The translations under genes were made by a program, and so were the position numbers. A DNA stretch of 64,000 bases from Phycisphaeraceae bacterium (GTDB lineage: Bacteria > Planctomycetota > Phycisphaerae > Phycisphaerales > UBA1924): contig JAHBXG010000010.1 in the NCBI GenBank assembly GCA_019636565.1, positions 58,374 to 122,373 of the forward strand, given 5' to 3'. The notes beneath the pieces were generated by a model. That model did no database searches, was not told where the DNA came from, and saw only the letters and a list, made by a program, of their open reading frames with translations. Every line of letters begins with the position of its first letter. The stretch's first letter is position 1. Below, in pieces: positions 9,012 to 18,113 of the stretch.

Positions 9012-10688
9012 ATGGCCCGACCGCAACCAATCTCGCTGTGGACTTCGATCTTCGGGGAGTTGACGCGCAACTTGCTGCTGGCGACAGCGGTGCTGGTGAC
9101 GGTCATCGCGTTCGCGGCCACAATCAAGCCGCTGGCGGACGGGCGGCTGGCACCGTTCGAGGCGATGAAGTTCCTTCTGCTGGCGATTCCGCCGATGCTG
9201 GCATATGCGCTGCCGTTCGCCGGGTGCTTTGCGAGCACGCTGGTGTATCACCGATTGAGCAGCGACAACGAGTTCGTGGCGGCGGCAGCAGGCGGCGTGA
9301 GCCACCGATCGCTGCTGGTGCCAGCGGCGGTTCTGGGCGTGATCCTGTTCGGGGGGATGCTCCTGCTGAACGCCCAGATCATCCCGCGGTTTCTGGTCAC
9401 GATGCAGAACATGATCACGGAAGATGTGGCGAAACTTCTGGCGACGCGGATCAACCGGGGCCAGAGCGTCGAACTGCGGAAACTGCTGGTGTTCGCGGAT
9501 CGGGCGCAGCCAATCGAACTTGAGCCCGGGTCGGAGGCGAGGACGGCGCTGGTGCTGGCGCGTCCCACCGTGATCGAGCGGGACGAGGACGGCAATGTCG
9601 TCAGCGAAGGAAGCGCGGGGCGTGCGACGCTGTGGGTATATCCGGAAACGTCCAACGCCGATTCGGGCACCACCACCCGCATCGCGATGCGGTTCGAAGA
9701 ATTTGCGAGCAAGGACGCCAATACGGGCTTGGTCACAGGTCGCGCGCTGCAGCACGAGATCACGGTGCCGTCTTCGCTCTCGGATGATCCGAAATTTCTG
9801 CGCTCGGATGAGCTCCGCCAGTTGCGGACCAAGCCGGAGCGGATGAGCTGGATTGATATCCGCCGGCGTCGGCTTGCGGATGAACTGGCGCTGCGGCGGG
9901 CACTGGACGACATGGGGCGATCGCTTTCAGCAGCCGGCTCGTTTACGCTGCTGGATGCCGCGGGTCGGCAAGTGGTTGTCCGTGCGGCGTCGATCAAGCC
10001 GGGTAACAACCGCACATGGAACATCCTTCCGAAAAACGGGGGGAATGTCGAGATTGATGTGTTGCGGCCGGAGGGCAATGGGTTATCGCGCACGGGAGGC
10101 GTGCGGCACATCGCCAAATCAGTCGTGCTGGCGCCCGACACTTCAGATGACCGGCCGGCGGGCGAGATGGCGCTACGGCTGGAACTGCGCGACGTGGCGT
10201 CCTCGCCCCTCGACAATTCGGCTGCAACAGAATCGACCAAGAGGGAGCGCGTGCCCTTGGCGGGGCTTTCGGCGCCGAAGGATCAGTTGGCGTCGCTGCT
10301 CAAGTTGAGCACGCTGCCGCTGCTGGCGGAGGCGGCCTCGGCCGAATCGGATCCCAATGTCGCGGACCGGGCGGGAGACCTTCGCAACCTGATTGCGTAT
10401 CTGCAGGACGAGATCACAAGTCGGCAGCACGAGCGGTATGCGGTCGCGGCGAGTTGTCTGGTGATGATGCTGACGGGTGCGGTCACGGCGCTGCGGTTCA
10501 GCCGGAGTCTGCCCCTGACGGTGTATCTGTGGAGTTTTTTTCCGGCACTAGTGTGCGTGATCACGATCAGCGGCGGGCAGCAATTTGCGCGTTCGAGCGG
10601 TTGGATCGGGTTGCCGCTGCTGTGGGCGGGGGTCGGGGTGCTGGCGTTGTATACATTTTGGACGTATCTGATTGTGCGGCGGCACTGA
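9012..10688 (+). CDS. LptF/LptG-family LPS export permease
   Basis: A 558-residue permease of the LptF/LptG family, the membrane part of the ABC machine that lifts lipopolysaccharide out of the inner membrane. Three hydrophobic helices occupy about residues 20-130, including the coupling-helix region (VYHRLSSDNEFVAAAAGGVS). A long soluble part (about 145-470) should form the periplasmic jellyroll, and three further helices lie at about 475-555. The soluble part is larger than in proteobacterial LptF. The gene starts 12 bases after gatB. A second such permease lies at 13157-14326, so the two may pair. Whether this one is F or G cannot be told. Confidence 0.85.
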   Translation: MARPQPISLWTSIFGELTRNLLLATAVLVTVIAFAATIKPLADGRLAPFEAMKFLLLAIPPMLAYALPFAGCFASTLVYHRLSSDNEFVAAAAGGVSHRSLLVPAAVLGVILFGGMLLLNAQIIPRFLVTMQNMITEDVAKLLATRINRGQSVELRKLLVFADRAQPIELEPGSEARTALVLARPTVIERDEDGNVVSEGSAGRATLWVYPETSNADSGTTTRIAMRFEEFASKDANTGLVTGRALQHEITVPSSLSDDPKFLRSDELRQLRTKPERMSWIDIRRRRLADELALRRALDDMGRSLSAAGSFTLLDAAGRQVVVRAASIKPGNNRTWNILPKNGGNVEIDVLRPEGNGLSRTGGVRHIAKSVVLAPDTSDDRPAGEMALRLELRDVASSPLDNSAATESTKRERVPLAGLSAPKDQLASLLKLSTLPLLAEAASAESDPNVADRAGDLRNLIAYLQDEITSRQHERYAVAASCLVMMLTGAVTALRFSRSLPLTVYLWSFFPALVCVITISGGQQFARSSGWIGLPLLWAGVGVLALYTFWTYLIVRRH

Positions 10689-10726
10689 GGCAAGGCGAAG
10701 AGCGCACGTGGCCCCCACTCGTACCA

Positions 10727-10732
10727 TACCCT
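10727..10732 (+). promoter_or_regulatory. Putative -10 element of a leaderless promoter (GT39 gene)
   Basis: TACCCT ends seven bases before the ATG at 10740, and there is no Shine-Dalgarno sequence. The same hexamer sits at nearly the same distance before aroC and the cyclophilin gene. Confidence 0.3.
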
Positions 10733-10739
10733 TGCTGCA

Positions 10740-12407
10740 ATGAGCGATCCGCTCCCGGACGCGAAACCAACCTCGTGGCGATTGTGCCTCTCTCGCGAAG
10801 CGCTGCTGCTGGTCGCGTTGGTCACGGTGGCGCGCCTGATCTACATCGCGTTTTTCTGCCCGTACAACCTTGTTGAAGATGAAGCGCAGTACTGGGTGTG
10901 GAGCCTGCGGCCGGATTGGTCGTATTACTCGAAGGGGCCGGGGATCGCGTGGTCGATCTGGCTTTCGACGCACGCGCTGGGCGTGAGTGAATGGGGCGTG
11001 CGGGCGCTGGCTCCCATTTATTCAGCGATCGGCGCGCTCGCGATCGCGGGTTTGAGTGCGGATGCATGGCGAGATCGGCGGGCGGCGTTTGCGGGCGGCG
11101 CCTTGTTTCTTCTCATCCCGGCGTTCATTCTGAACGGTACGTTCCTGATGACGATCGACGGGCCGATGTTGGCGTTCTGGGCCGTCGCGTGCTGGGCGGG
11201 TTTTCGCGCGATGTATCGCGCGTCGGGGCGGGCATGGGTCGTGCTGGGATTGGCGATCGGGATCGGATTCCTGTTCAAGTACACGATTGCTCTGCTGATA
11301 CCGAGCCTGATGATCGCGGCGGTGCTGGATCGTGCAAATCTGCGGGTGGCCCGCCCCGCGCTTGGGTGGATCGCGGCTGCGCTGGTGTGCGTTGCGGCGG
11401 GGCTGCTACCGATCGCGATCTGGAATCAGCAGAACGGGTGGCCGGCGGTCGCGCATTTTCTGGGTCACGCGAAATTGCCGGGCGGGGATCGGCCTTCGAC
11501 GGCGCCGATCGATCACTACACACCGAAGTGGACGTTTGAGTTTCTGGGCATTCAGTTGGCGGCCGCGGGGCCGGTGCTGGTGCTGATGTGGCTGGGTATT
11601 CGCGACGGGTTTCGGGGTGATGGGCGGGCGGGCAAGGCGCACGCGCGCTCCGCGGCGATCTATCTTGTGAGCACCGGACTGACCACGCTGCTCTTCTATT
11701 CTGCGGCGACGTTTGTGACGAGTGTCGAGGCGAATTGGCCGGTGGGCGGGTATGTCTCGTTGTGTGCCGCGGCGGCGATGGCGGTGGTAGGCGGGATGGA
11801 TGATTGGCGGCAGCGGATGGGGCGATGGCGCGCGATTCCGCCGGCGGACCGTCCTCGCGAGGGATTTGTGCTCAAGCGGCCCGAAACAGTGGCGCAGGTT
11901 GCGTGGCACCTGACGCTGGCGTACGGGATCATTGTGTCGGTTCTTATCCTGCGGCTGGATCTGATCGGGCGATTCCCCCGGCTTTCCAAGCAGGTCGCGC
12001 TGCATCGGCTGATGGGAGCACCGGAGTTTGCCAAGGCCATTGAGAGGTTGGGAAGGGTGCAAATGGAGGGCGAGTCGGGTACACCCCTTCTGATTTCGTA
12101 CCATTACGGCGTGGCGGCTCAACTCACCTTCTATCTGCCGGATCACCCGATGGTGTTTGTCGCGGGGAGTCGGCTGGGATATCGGCGGACGCAGTGGGAC
12201 TTGTGGCCGGACATGTCGCTGTCGCAGCCGGGGCTGATCGGGCGTAATGCGCTCTTGATCGGCGGGAGCGAGGCGCAGTGGTCGCCGGCGTTCCGCTCGC
12301 TCACGGATCTCGGGCATTTGTCTGAAGACCTCCGGCGGGACCGGTGGGTTTATTTCGGGCGGGGTTTTCTCGGCTTTGATCAACAGGTGGGAGCGGCAAG
12401 GCCATGA
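10740..12407 (+). CDS. Family 39 (ArnT/PMT-like) membrane glycosyltransferase
   Basis: A 555-residue polytopic membrane protein of the GT39/GT83 type, which moves sugars from polyprenyl-phosphate carriers onto lipids or proteins on the periplasmic side. The first periplasmic loop contains LVEDEAQYWVWS (about residues 43-54), matching the family's acidic catalytic motif (DEAxY). YYSKGPGIAW follows, where GT39 members usually have YxKPP. About ten hydrophobic helices follow and a soluble C-terminal part begins near 410. It overlaps the PAP2 gene by ATGA and lies between two LptF/G permeases, which favours a role in modifying lipid A or another envelope lipid. The substrate is not shown by the sequence. 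Confidence 0.8.
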   Translation: MSDPLPDAKPTSWRLCLSREALLLVALVTVARLIYIAFFCPYNLVEDEAQYWVWSLRPDWSYYSKGPGIAWSIWLSTHALGVSEWGVRALAPIYSAIGALAIAGLSADAWRDRRAAFAGGALFLLIPAFILNGTFLMTIDGPMLAFWAVACWAGFRAMYRASGRAWVVLGLAIGIGFLFKYTIALLIPSLMIAAVLDRANLRVARPALGWIAAALVCVAAGLLPIAIWNQQNGWPAVAHFLGHAKLPGGDRPSTAPIDHYTPKWTFEFLGIQLAAAGPVLVLMWLGIRDGFRGDGRAGKAHARSAAIYLVSTGLTTLLFYSAATFVTSVEANWPVGGYVSLCAAAAMAVVGGMDDWRQRMGRWRAIPPADRPREGFVLKRPETVAQVAWHLTLAYGIIVSVLILRLDLIGRFPRLSKQVALHRLMGAPEFAKAIERLGRVQMEGESGTPLLISYHYGVAAQLTFYLPDHPMVFVAGSRLGYRRTQWDLWPDMSLSQPGLIGRNALLIGGSEAQWSPAFRSLTDLGHLSEDLRRDRWVYFGRGFLGFDQQVGAARP

Positions 12408-13108
12408 CAGCATCCCGCCCGATCCGCCACGACTACTTCTTTGATTCGGAACGCAAGGGACGGACCCGATCGCGAATCGTGTTCATTTCCGTTGTGGTGC
12501 TGGGGCTGATCGTCACGAATCTGCTGGACAACACGCTGTTCCGAATGTTCTTCGCGGGGCCGGTGAGGCTGAATGAATTGGAATCAAAGGCGTGGTACCA
12601 GATCTTGCGGCAAGCCGGGGATATCCGGACGTGGCTGATCGTGGCGCTCGCGATCTTCGGGCATGCGTTCTGGCGGGCCTTTGGCGGGAACGCTCCCCGC
12701 ATCCGATTCGGGCACATCATCGCGATTGCGCTGGCGCCGATTTTGAGCGGGCTGGTTGCTGAGGTACTGCGAGCGGTGCTCGGCCGGGAACGTCCGCTGT
12801 CGGAAGGGGGTGAGTTTCAGGGGCATGTGTGGAGGCACGTGCTGGCGGGGGTGTATCACGACGGAACCTGGTTCGACGTTTCAAATCTCGGTCTGCCAAG
12901 TAGTCACGCGACGGTGGCGATGGCGGGCGCGGTGGCGACGGCCCGAGCGTTTCCGGGCAGCGGATGGATTCTGGTGCCGGTGGCGATCGGATGCGGGTTC
13001 ACGCGGATGCTGGCGGGACGGCACTTTTCGAGCGATGTGTTTCTAGGAATTGTGGTGGGATGGGCGGTGGGCGCGCTCTTGGCCGCGGCGTTCCGTCGTG
13101 TGCCGTAG
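12404..13108 (+). CDS. PAP2-superfamily membrane lipid phosphatase
   Basis: A 234-residue membrane phosphatase of the PAP2 superfamily. All three signature motifs are visible: RAVLGRERP (the KX6RP motif with Arg for Lys, about residues 121-129), LPSSHATVAMA (about 163-173) and TRMLAGRHFSSD (about 203-214). Five to six hydrophobic helices surround them. The start overlaps the stop of the glycosyltransferase gene by four bases, so the two are translationally coupled. Members act on undecaprenyl diphosphate, lipid A phosphates or phosphatidate; the neighbours favour the carrier lipid or lipid A, which is inference. Confidence 0.85.
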   Translation: MTASRPIRHDYFFDSERKGRTRSRIVFISVVVLGLIVTNLLDNTLFRMFFAGPVRLNELESKAWYQILRQAGDIRTWLIVALAIFGHAFWRAFGGNAPRIRFGHIIAIALAPILSGLVAEVLRAVLGRERPLSEGGEFQGHVWRHVLAGVYHDGTWFDVSNLGLPSSHATVAMAGAVATARAFPGSGWILVPVAIGCGFTRMLAGRHFSSDVFLGIVVGWAVGALLAAAFRRVP

Positions 13109-13156
13109 ATCGCGCGCGACGCGCTCCAACAATGCCATCGGAAGCAGACCAACGCC

Positions 13157-14326
13157 GTGAAAACGATCGACCGATACATCGCCCGCCAGTACCTTCTCAA
13201 CATCATCGCGTTGGTCGTGATCCTTTTCAGTTTCATCATCGCGATCGATCTCTCGCTGAACTTTGACAAATTCATGGTTCTCGCGGCGAAGCGGGGGATG
13301 ACGCCGGAGGGGGACCCCTCGACGGCCCGCAAGCTGCTGCTGACGGTTTTTCTGGTTTTCGACTACTGGTGGCCCAAACTGATCCAGTTATTCAACTACA
13401 TGATCGGGCTGATCATCATCGGGGCGATGGGGTTCACCTGCTCTCAGTTGGTTCGGCACCGCGAGTTTGTCGCGGCGGTTGCGGGAGGGATCAGCCTGCA
13501 CCGGCTGATGCGCCCGATTCTGCTCGTGGCGCTGTTGGTAACGGCAGTGCAGGCGTTGAGCTTTGAGTACGTCATTCCGAACATCGCGGACCTGATTCAG
13601 CGCGATCGCGAGCAGGCAAGCCAGCGCCGGCTTGAATCGCTGCCGGTGCGACTGGTTCCTGACGGTCAGCGCAGGCTGTTCTACGCCCGCAGTTTCGAAC
13701 CGGATAAGAAGCAGATGCTGGATGTGCTGATCATCGAGCGATCGGCCTCGGGGCCGGCGACACGGACGATCTCGGCCAGCCGCGCGGTGTGGCGGGACGG
13801 TGGATGGGATTTGGAGAACGGAATCGCGGAATCGCGGACCAGCCAATCGGAGCCGCGGGTGAAAGTGGACCGCGTTGTGACGGATCTGGACCCGGTGGCG
13901 CTGAAAGTAGCACGCTTTTCGGGATATAGCCAGAGCCTGAGCTGGTCGCAGATTTCGGAGATGCTGCGCCGGCCGGACCTGCTGGCGCTTAGCAACGAGG
14001 ATGCGGGGCGCGACAGGGAAAGGGATGTCGAGGTACGCGATCAGCGCGTGGCGGAGCTGGAGCGCATCCGCTACGGGCGGGTAGCGATCATGCTCTGCAA
14101 TATTCTGGCGCTGCTGGTGGTGACGCCGTTTTTTCTGAGGCGGGAACCGACGAGCATGATCATGGAGTCGATCAAGGCGGCGCCGCTCGCGGTGGGCGGA
14201 GTGATGGGAGGCGTGCTGGGAGCGTCGGCGGCGATCCCGGGGTTGCCGGCGCAGGTTGGGGTGTTCGTGCCCGCGCTGGTCTTGCTGCCGCTGGCGATCG
14301 CGGCGGTGACGAGCGTGCGAACTTGA
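13157..14326 (+). CDS. LptF/LptG-family LPS export permease (second)
   Basis: A 389-residue permease close to the usual size of LptF/LptG. It begins with the typical MKTIDRYIARQYLLNIIALV, has three N-terminal helices (about 15-35, 60-95, 110-135) with the conserved segment LVRHREFVAAVAGGISLHRL, a periplasmic domain (about 140-285) and three C-terminal helices (about 295-385). The start is GTG at 13157. It closes the envelope cluster with the first permease, GT39 and PAP2 genes. LptA, LptB, LptC and LptD are not in the window. Confidence 0.88.
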   Translation: MKTIDRYIARQYLLNIIALVVILFSFIIAIDLSLNFDKFMVLAAKRGMTPEGDPSTARKLLLTVFLVFDYWWPKLIQLFNYMIGLIIIGAMGFTCSQLVRHREFVAAVAGGISLHRLMRPILLVALLVTAVQALSFEYVIPNIADLIQRDREQASQRRLESLPVRLVPDGQRRLFYARSFEPDKKQMLDVLIIERSASGPATRTISASRAVWRDGGWDLENGIAESRTSQSEPRVKVDRVVTDLDPVALKVARFSGYSQSLSWSQISEMLRRPDLLALSNEDAGRDRERDVEVRDQRVAELERIRYGRVAIMLCNILALLVVTPFFLRREPTSMIMESIKAAPLAVGGVMGGVLGASAAIPGLPAQVGVFVPALVLLPLAIAAVTSVRT

Positions 14327-14361
14327 AGAGTTGCTTGCGCCGCGGGCACCTCGGACTCCCG

Positions 14362-14367
14362 TACACT
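14362..14367 (+). promoter_or_regulatory. Putative -10 element of a leaderless promoter (GH57 gene)
   Basis: TACACT ends seven bases before the ATG at 14375 and no ribosome site intervenes, so the transcript would begin at the start codon. Confidence 0.35.
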
Positions 14368-14374
14368 CCAGCAC

Positions 14375-15691
14375 ATGGCCTCGGTCGTTCTCTATTTTCA
14401 GATGCACCAGCCGTTCCGGCTGCGGCGCTACAGCGTTTTTGATTCCGATCCTCTTTACTTTGACGACAGCAAGAATGCGGAGATCTGCCGAAAGGTGGCT
14501 TCGAAGTGCTATCTGCCTGCAACGCGGCTGATGCTCGATCTGGTGCAGCGACACGATGGAAAGTTCCGGATCGCGTATTCAATCAGCGGCGCAGCACTCG
14601 ACCAGTTGGAGTCGTTCGCGCCGGAAGTGCTGGACTTGTTCAAGGAGCTTGCTCGCACGGGGTGCTGTGAGTTTCTGGCCGAGACGTATCACCACTCTCT
14701 GGCTTTCAACTACTCGCCTTCGGAATTCCGCGATCAGGTTGATCTGCACACGCGGAAGATCCAGTCGCTGTTCGGCCAGATTCCCACCGTCTTCCGTAAT
14801 ACGGAACTTATTTATTCCAACGCGCTCGCCCGCGAAGTGTCGCTGATGACGGATCGCGCGGGCCAGAAGCGGTTTTCCGGCGCGCTCGCGGAAGGGACCG
14901 ACCGGCACCTGGGCTACCGCAAGCCGACGTGCGTCTTCAAGCCGCCGAAGGTGCAGGGGCACGATCTGATCGGGCGGGGAGGCAAACCGTTTGGGCTGCT
15001 CCTGAAGAACTACAGATTGAGCGACGACATCGCGTTTCGGTTCAGCAATCGTGGGTGGTCGGAGTGGCCCCTGACGCCGGACAAGTTTGCGGGCTGGATC
15101 AACAACTTGAATCAGCCCGACCCGAAGAGCTCGCCGGGTGACGCCCACCTGTGCAACTTGTTCATGGACTATGAGACCTTCGGCGAGCATCAGTGGGCCG
15201 ACACGGGGATCTTTCAGTTTCTGGACGCGCTGCCGGCAAAGGTTTTCGATGCCGCGCCGGGCAAGAACCAGTTCATCACGCCCTCTCAGGCGTTTGCGCA
15301 GTTTGCGCCGAGCGCGGAGTACGACGTTCCGGAGTTTATTTCGTGGGCCGATACGGAGCGCGATCTGTCAGCGTGGAGCGGCAACGCGATGCAACGCAAC
15401 GCGCTGGAAGAGATCTTCCGGCTTGAGAAGCCGATCAAGGAGCGGGCGGCGAAGGCGCAGATCGAACTCAAACCGGGCGATTCCGGGGCAGCGCGCCGTG
15501 CGGAGACGGCGGCCCGCCTGCTGGAAGATTGGCGCAAACTGACGACGAGCGATCACTTCTACTACATGTGCACCAAGTACTTTGCCGACGGCGACGTGCA
15601 CAAGTATTTCAATCCGTACGACTCGCCGTATGACTCGTACATCAATTTCATGAATGCGATGGACAACATCCGAACGCGCGCGGCACAGTAG
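14375..15691 (+). CDS. Glycoside hydrolase family 57 (alpha-amylase-type)
   Basis: A 438-residue cytoplasmic enzyme of GH57, a family of alpha-glucan hydrolases and transferases. The conserved motifs appear in order: HQPFR (residues 11-15), CEFLAETYHHSL (98-109), FRNTELIYSN with the nucleophile Glu144, and LFMDYETFGEHQW with the acid/base Asp265. No signal peptide is present. The C-terminal part (about 330-435) is helical. The likely substrate is glycogen or maltodextrin, which is inferred from the family. Confidence 0.9.
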   Translation: MASVVLYFQMHQPFRLRRYSVFDSDPLYFDDSKNAEICRKVASKCYLPATRLMLDLVQRHDGKFRIAYSISGAALDQLESFAPEVLDLFKELARTGCCEFLAETYHHSLAFNYSPSEFRDQVDLHTRKIQSLFGQIPTVFRNTELIYSNALAREVSLMTDRAGQKRFSGALAEGTDRHLGYRKPTCVFKPPKVQGHDLIGRGGKPFGLLLKNYRLSDDIAFRFSNRGWSEWPLTPDKFAGWINNLNQPDPKSSPGDAHLCNLFMDYETFGEHQWADTGIFQFLDALPAKVFDAAPGKNQFITPSQAFAQFAPSAEYDVPEFISWADTERDLSAWSGNAMQRNALEEIFRLEKPIKERAAKAQIELKPGDSGAARRAETAARLLEDWRKLTTSDHFYYMCTKYFADGDVHKYFNPYDSPYDSYINFMNAMDNIRTRAAQ

Positions 15692-15729
15692 CGGTCGCAT
15701 TGTTTCGAGGCGGCAAGTGTGGTGACCGT

Positions 15730-16089
15730 TCAGCCGCCGGGTTTGTTGTATTCCGGATGAACGACCTCCTCGGCGATGCGGTGGGCGGCGCGTTCTTCCT
15801 GGCCGCGGAGCAGGCCCGCGCCCCAGACCGGCACGGTGAGAGCGACGTACCCCGCGAGCAGGATGGTCGCGAGCAAACCTGCTGAGAGGCCGAGCGTGGC
15901 AAAGAGCAGCGCCACCGCTGCGACTGCGGCCAACAGGCCGATGATGGCCATTCGCCGCCAGCCAGCGCGGACGCCGGCGAGTTGCGGGGGGCGGCCGTCG
16001 GGCGAGGTGGCCGCCATGACTTCCTCTTGAACCTGATCAACGCGTGGATCGTCGTGCCTTTCGGCCTCGTCCGTGTGCGCAGTGGTCAT
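15730..16089 (-). CDS. Small holin-X-like (phage holin family) membrane protein
   Basis: A 119-residue protein with a charged N-terminus (about 1-40), two hydrophobic helices (about 48-92) and a charged tail. This is the layout of the holin-X/YqjE type that often sits with CsbD and DUF3309 genes in stress islets. The ATG at 16089 follows a strong GGAGGT ribosome site; a longer frame upstream lacks one. It is the last of six small genes on the - strand. There are no lysis genes nearby, so a role in lysis is unlikely. Confidence 0.6.
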   Translation of the reverse strand: MTTAHTDEAERHDDPRVDQVQEEVMAATSPDGRPPQLAGVRAGWRRMAIIGLLAAVAAVALLFATLGLSAGLLATILLAGYVALTVPVWGAGLLRGQEERAAHRIAEEVVHPEYNKPGG

Positions 16090-16129
16090 CGCGACCTCCG
16101 ATCGAATGGATTGAGCGGCGGGCGGGAAA

Positions 16130-16315
16130 TCACACCTTGCGAATCTTGCCGGAGGGTCCGGCGAGTGCAAGCGCGACTACCACGACAACCAGGAGGAGAC
16201 CGAGGCCACCACTGGGGTAATACCCCCATCCCGCGCTATAGGGCCACGCGGGCAACAACCCGATCAGCAGCAGGATCAGAAGCACGACGAGAAGGATGCG
16301 GATGGGGTTGTTCAT
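16130..16315 (-). CDS. DUF3309 small membrane protein
   Basis: A 61-residue protein with two hydrophobic helices (about 3-22 and 37-53) around the segment LPAWPYSAGWGYYPSGGLG, the signature of DUF3309. The function of the family is unknown; it is common in proteobacterial stress islets. The start ATG at 16315 is chosen because it gives the family length. It lies 40 bases from the holin-like gene and 52 bases from csbD. Confidence 0.8.
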   Translation of the reverse strand: MNNPIRILLVVLLILLLIGLLPAWPYSAGWGYYPSGGLGLLLVVVVVALALAGPSGKIRKV

Positions 16316-16367
16316 GATGAAGTGCTCGCGGACGCGGGACGGGGGTAGGGGAGGGGTGGGTTGCGGC

Positions 16368-16583
16368 CTACGTGGCGCGATCGGTATCGCAACTGGCGAC
16401 AAAGTCATCAACTTCGCGTTGGGCCTGATCGACGGTCTTTCCGTAGATCTGCTGCAACTTGCCTTCGAGTTGCTCGCGCTTGCCGCGGATGACTTGAAGA
16501 TCCTGATCGGTGAGTTTGCCCCACTTCTCACGGACCTTTCCCTTGTATTCCATCCAATTGCCTTCGATTCGATCCCATTTCAT
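16368..16583 (-). CDS. CsbD-family stress response protein
   Basis: A 71-residue hydrophilic protein of the CsbD family. It begins MKWDRIEGNWMEYKGKVREK, the family signature, and continues as charged amphipathic helix. CsbD proteins are strongly induced by general stress in many bacteria, but no molecular activity is known. The ATG at 16583 sits after a purine-rich GGAGACCAGCGC site. It belongs to the small - strand stress islet. Confidence 0.88.
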   Translation of the reverse strand: MKWDRIEGNWMEYKGKVREKWGKLTDQDLQVIRGKREQLEGKLQQIYGKTVDQAQREVDDFVASCDTDRAT

Positions 16584-16634
16584 GCGCTGGTCTCCTTGCA
16601 AAAACAAAGGTCTGTGAACACGGTTTCGGGACAA

Positions 16635-16871
16635 TTAGCGCGACTTGGATGCGGAGCGCGTCCGTCCTGTGCTGAAAGACGAGCTTGAACCGCGACGAGT
16701 CGATGACTTCGCACCGCGTCCTCTTGCACCACCGTCCTGTTTGTTGACGGTGGACCACGCGATCCTCTCAGCTTTTTTCCTGGCCGTTCCGCGTCCCTCA
16801 TAAGAGTCTTCGATATGTCGGGCGCGACGGCGTTGCTTTGCCGAGTAGCTGCGTTTATCACCCTTTGGCAT
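16635..16871 (-). CDS. Small basic protein of the stress islet
   Basis: A 78-residue, Lys/Arg/Ser-rich protein. The N-terminal half (MPKGDKRSYSAKQRRRARHI and RKKAERIAWSTVNKQDGG) resembles small proteins often labelled plasmid stabilization protein in alphaproteobacteria, for which no toxin-antitoxin activity is established. The C-terminal third is a basic Ser/Arg tail that could bind nucleic acid. The start follows AAAAGGAG. The family label is weak; the gene itself is well supported by its ribosome site and position. Confidence 0.65.
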   Translation of the reverse strand: MPKGDKRSYSAKQRRRARHIEDSYEGRGTARKKAERIAWSTVNKQDGGARGRGAKSSTRRGSSSSFSTGRTRSASKSR

Positions 16872-16945
16872 TTGCGCGACTCCTTTTCATTTCGCCGGGA
16901 AGCGCGTGCCGCCGCGATGCGCGGCACGCCGCTGGCTGACGAAGA

Positions 16946-17125
16946 TCAGGGAAGCTGCGGCTTGCCCCCTCGGAGCAAGCCGACCAGTAGCGAGACGATA
17001 AAAAGGACGAGGAAGAGGAAGAACAGAATCTGCGCAATCCCCGCGGCACCGGCGGCGACTCCGCCAAAGCCAAGAAACGCGGCGATGAGCGCGATCACGA
17101 AGAACACTGCTGCCCAATAAAGCAT
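16946..17125 (-). CDS. DUF1328 (YtjA/UPF0391-type) small membrane protein
   Basis: A 59-residue protein with two hydrophobic helices. [20 protein letters not shown] and the glycine/alanine turn [15 protein letters not shown] are the signature of DUF1328. Function unknown; members accompany CsbD and YciE/F genes. The ATG at 17125 follows a strong AAGGAG ribosome site. It lies between the YciF-like gene and the small basic gene. Confidence 0.85.
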   Translation of the reverse strand: MLYWAAVFFVIALIAAFLGFGGVAAGAAGIAQILFFLFLVLFIVSLLVGLLRGGKPQLP

Positions 17126-17159
17126 GATGGATCTCCTTTGGCCGACGGCAACCTCGCGG

Positions 17160-17684
17160 TTACCGGCCGGCGCGTGCGGGTTCATTCTCCGACTCGATTG
17201 GAGCTTCTTCAAAAAGGCTGCTCTCGCAAACCAGCGTCAGTAGTTTGTCGGCACGTTTTTCTTCCTCAAGGGTCCTTTCGAGCAACGCCACAACCTCGCT
17301 ATTTCCCACCCGTTCGGCGAGAGCGACCGCCGTGCCGTAGGCAGCGATTTCATAGTGCTCGACGCGCTGGGCCGCGGCGACCAGTCCGACGTCGAGCACG
17401 GCGTCCTCCCCTGCTTCGCCGAGGGCTTCTTTTCCCTCTTCGACGAGACCCTTCATCGCCTTGCATGTCTTGCCGGTGGGCTTGGCACCAAGAATCTCCG
17501 CGGCCTGCTTGAGGCGCTGAACGTGCCCGCGCGTTTGCTTGAGGTGCTCGGTGAAGAGCTGCTGAAGTTCAGGACTCGCAGCGCCTTTCGCCATTTTCGG
17601 AAGCGCGCCGACAAGTTGCGTCTCGGCACTGTGCAGATCGCGAATCTGATCGAGCAGGAGATCGGAAAGCGAATTCAGTTTCAT
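17160..17684 (-). CDS. YciE/YciF-type ferritin-like (DUF892) protein
   Basis: A 174-residue all-helical protein of the DUF892 family. The opening [20 protein letters not shown], the segment [20 protein letters not shown], and Glu/His residues spaced as in a ferritin-like four-helix bundle support the call. Family members respond to osmotic and other stresses; metal binding is likely but unproven. The ATG at 17684 is chosen over one ten codons upstream because it gives the family length. It is the first gene of the - strand stress islet. Confidence 0.88.
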   Translation of the reverse strand: MKLNSLSDLLLDQIRDLHSAETQLVGALPKMAKGAASPELQQLFTEHLKQTRGHVQRLKQAAEILGAKPTGKTCKAMKGLVEEGKEALGEAGEDAVLDVGLVAAAQRVEHYEIAAYGTAVALAERVGNSEVVALLERTLEEEKRADKLLTLVCESSLFEEAPIESENEPARAGR

Positions 17685-18113
17685 CGACTGTCTCTCCAAT
17701 TCGTGGCCCAACACTCGCGGTCGCCGACGCCTTTGACAAATGAACTACAGCCTGCCCGGCATCCGTCCGCGACCCGCCGGATGCGCACGGGGATCTCCGG
17801 CGCAGCGGCCCGCGATCCGGGGACGCCCATCGGCAATTCGCCTTCGGCTGATTCGAGGCGTGCCTGGCTTGGCCTTGGTGTTCATGGCTGGACCCCTTTC
17901 ATCGAACACTTGGGATGTGAACTCTGCGGACATGCTGTTTATGCGGCCTGAAGATTGCAGCGCGGTGAGCGGCGCATGAATTCACAATCATGGTGATGGG
18001 TCACCTTTGTTTGAGTTCCGCTTGTAGATTGCTTTGTTCAGCGACGCTTGCCATATCAATTCAGAAGAGGTGCTGGTTTTCCGAAATTGTGAGTCGTTTT
18101 TTACGGAGGAATC
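17685..18113. other. Non-coding stretch upstream of the divergent stress genes
   Basis: About 430 bases between the YciF-like gene (- strand) and the leader of the PRC-barrel gene (+ strand). It should hold the promoters for both directions. No gene, hairpin or consensus promoter could be made out with confidence. Confidence 0.4.

Noticed and set aside
6882..9755. 957-codon open frame on the - strand across gatB and the LptF/G gene
   Set aside because: It lies antisense to well-recognised genes, has no family features and is Arg/His/Pro-rich, as expected of a shadow frame in GC-rich DNA.
15730..16089. Phage holin with lysis function
   Set aside because: The gene sits in a stress islet with CsbD and DUF3309 genes and has no endolysin neighbour.
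16635..16871. Toxin-antitoxin or plasmid maintenance gene
   Set aside because: The plasmid stabilization label used for similar proteins rests on old annotation; no toxin partner or plasmid gene is present.
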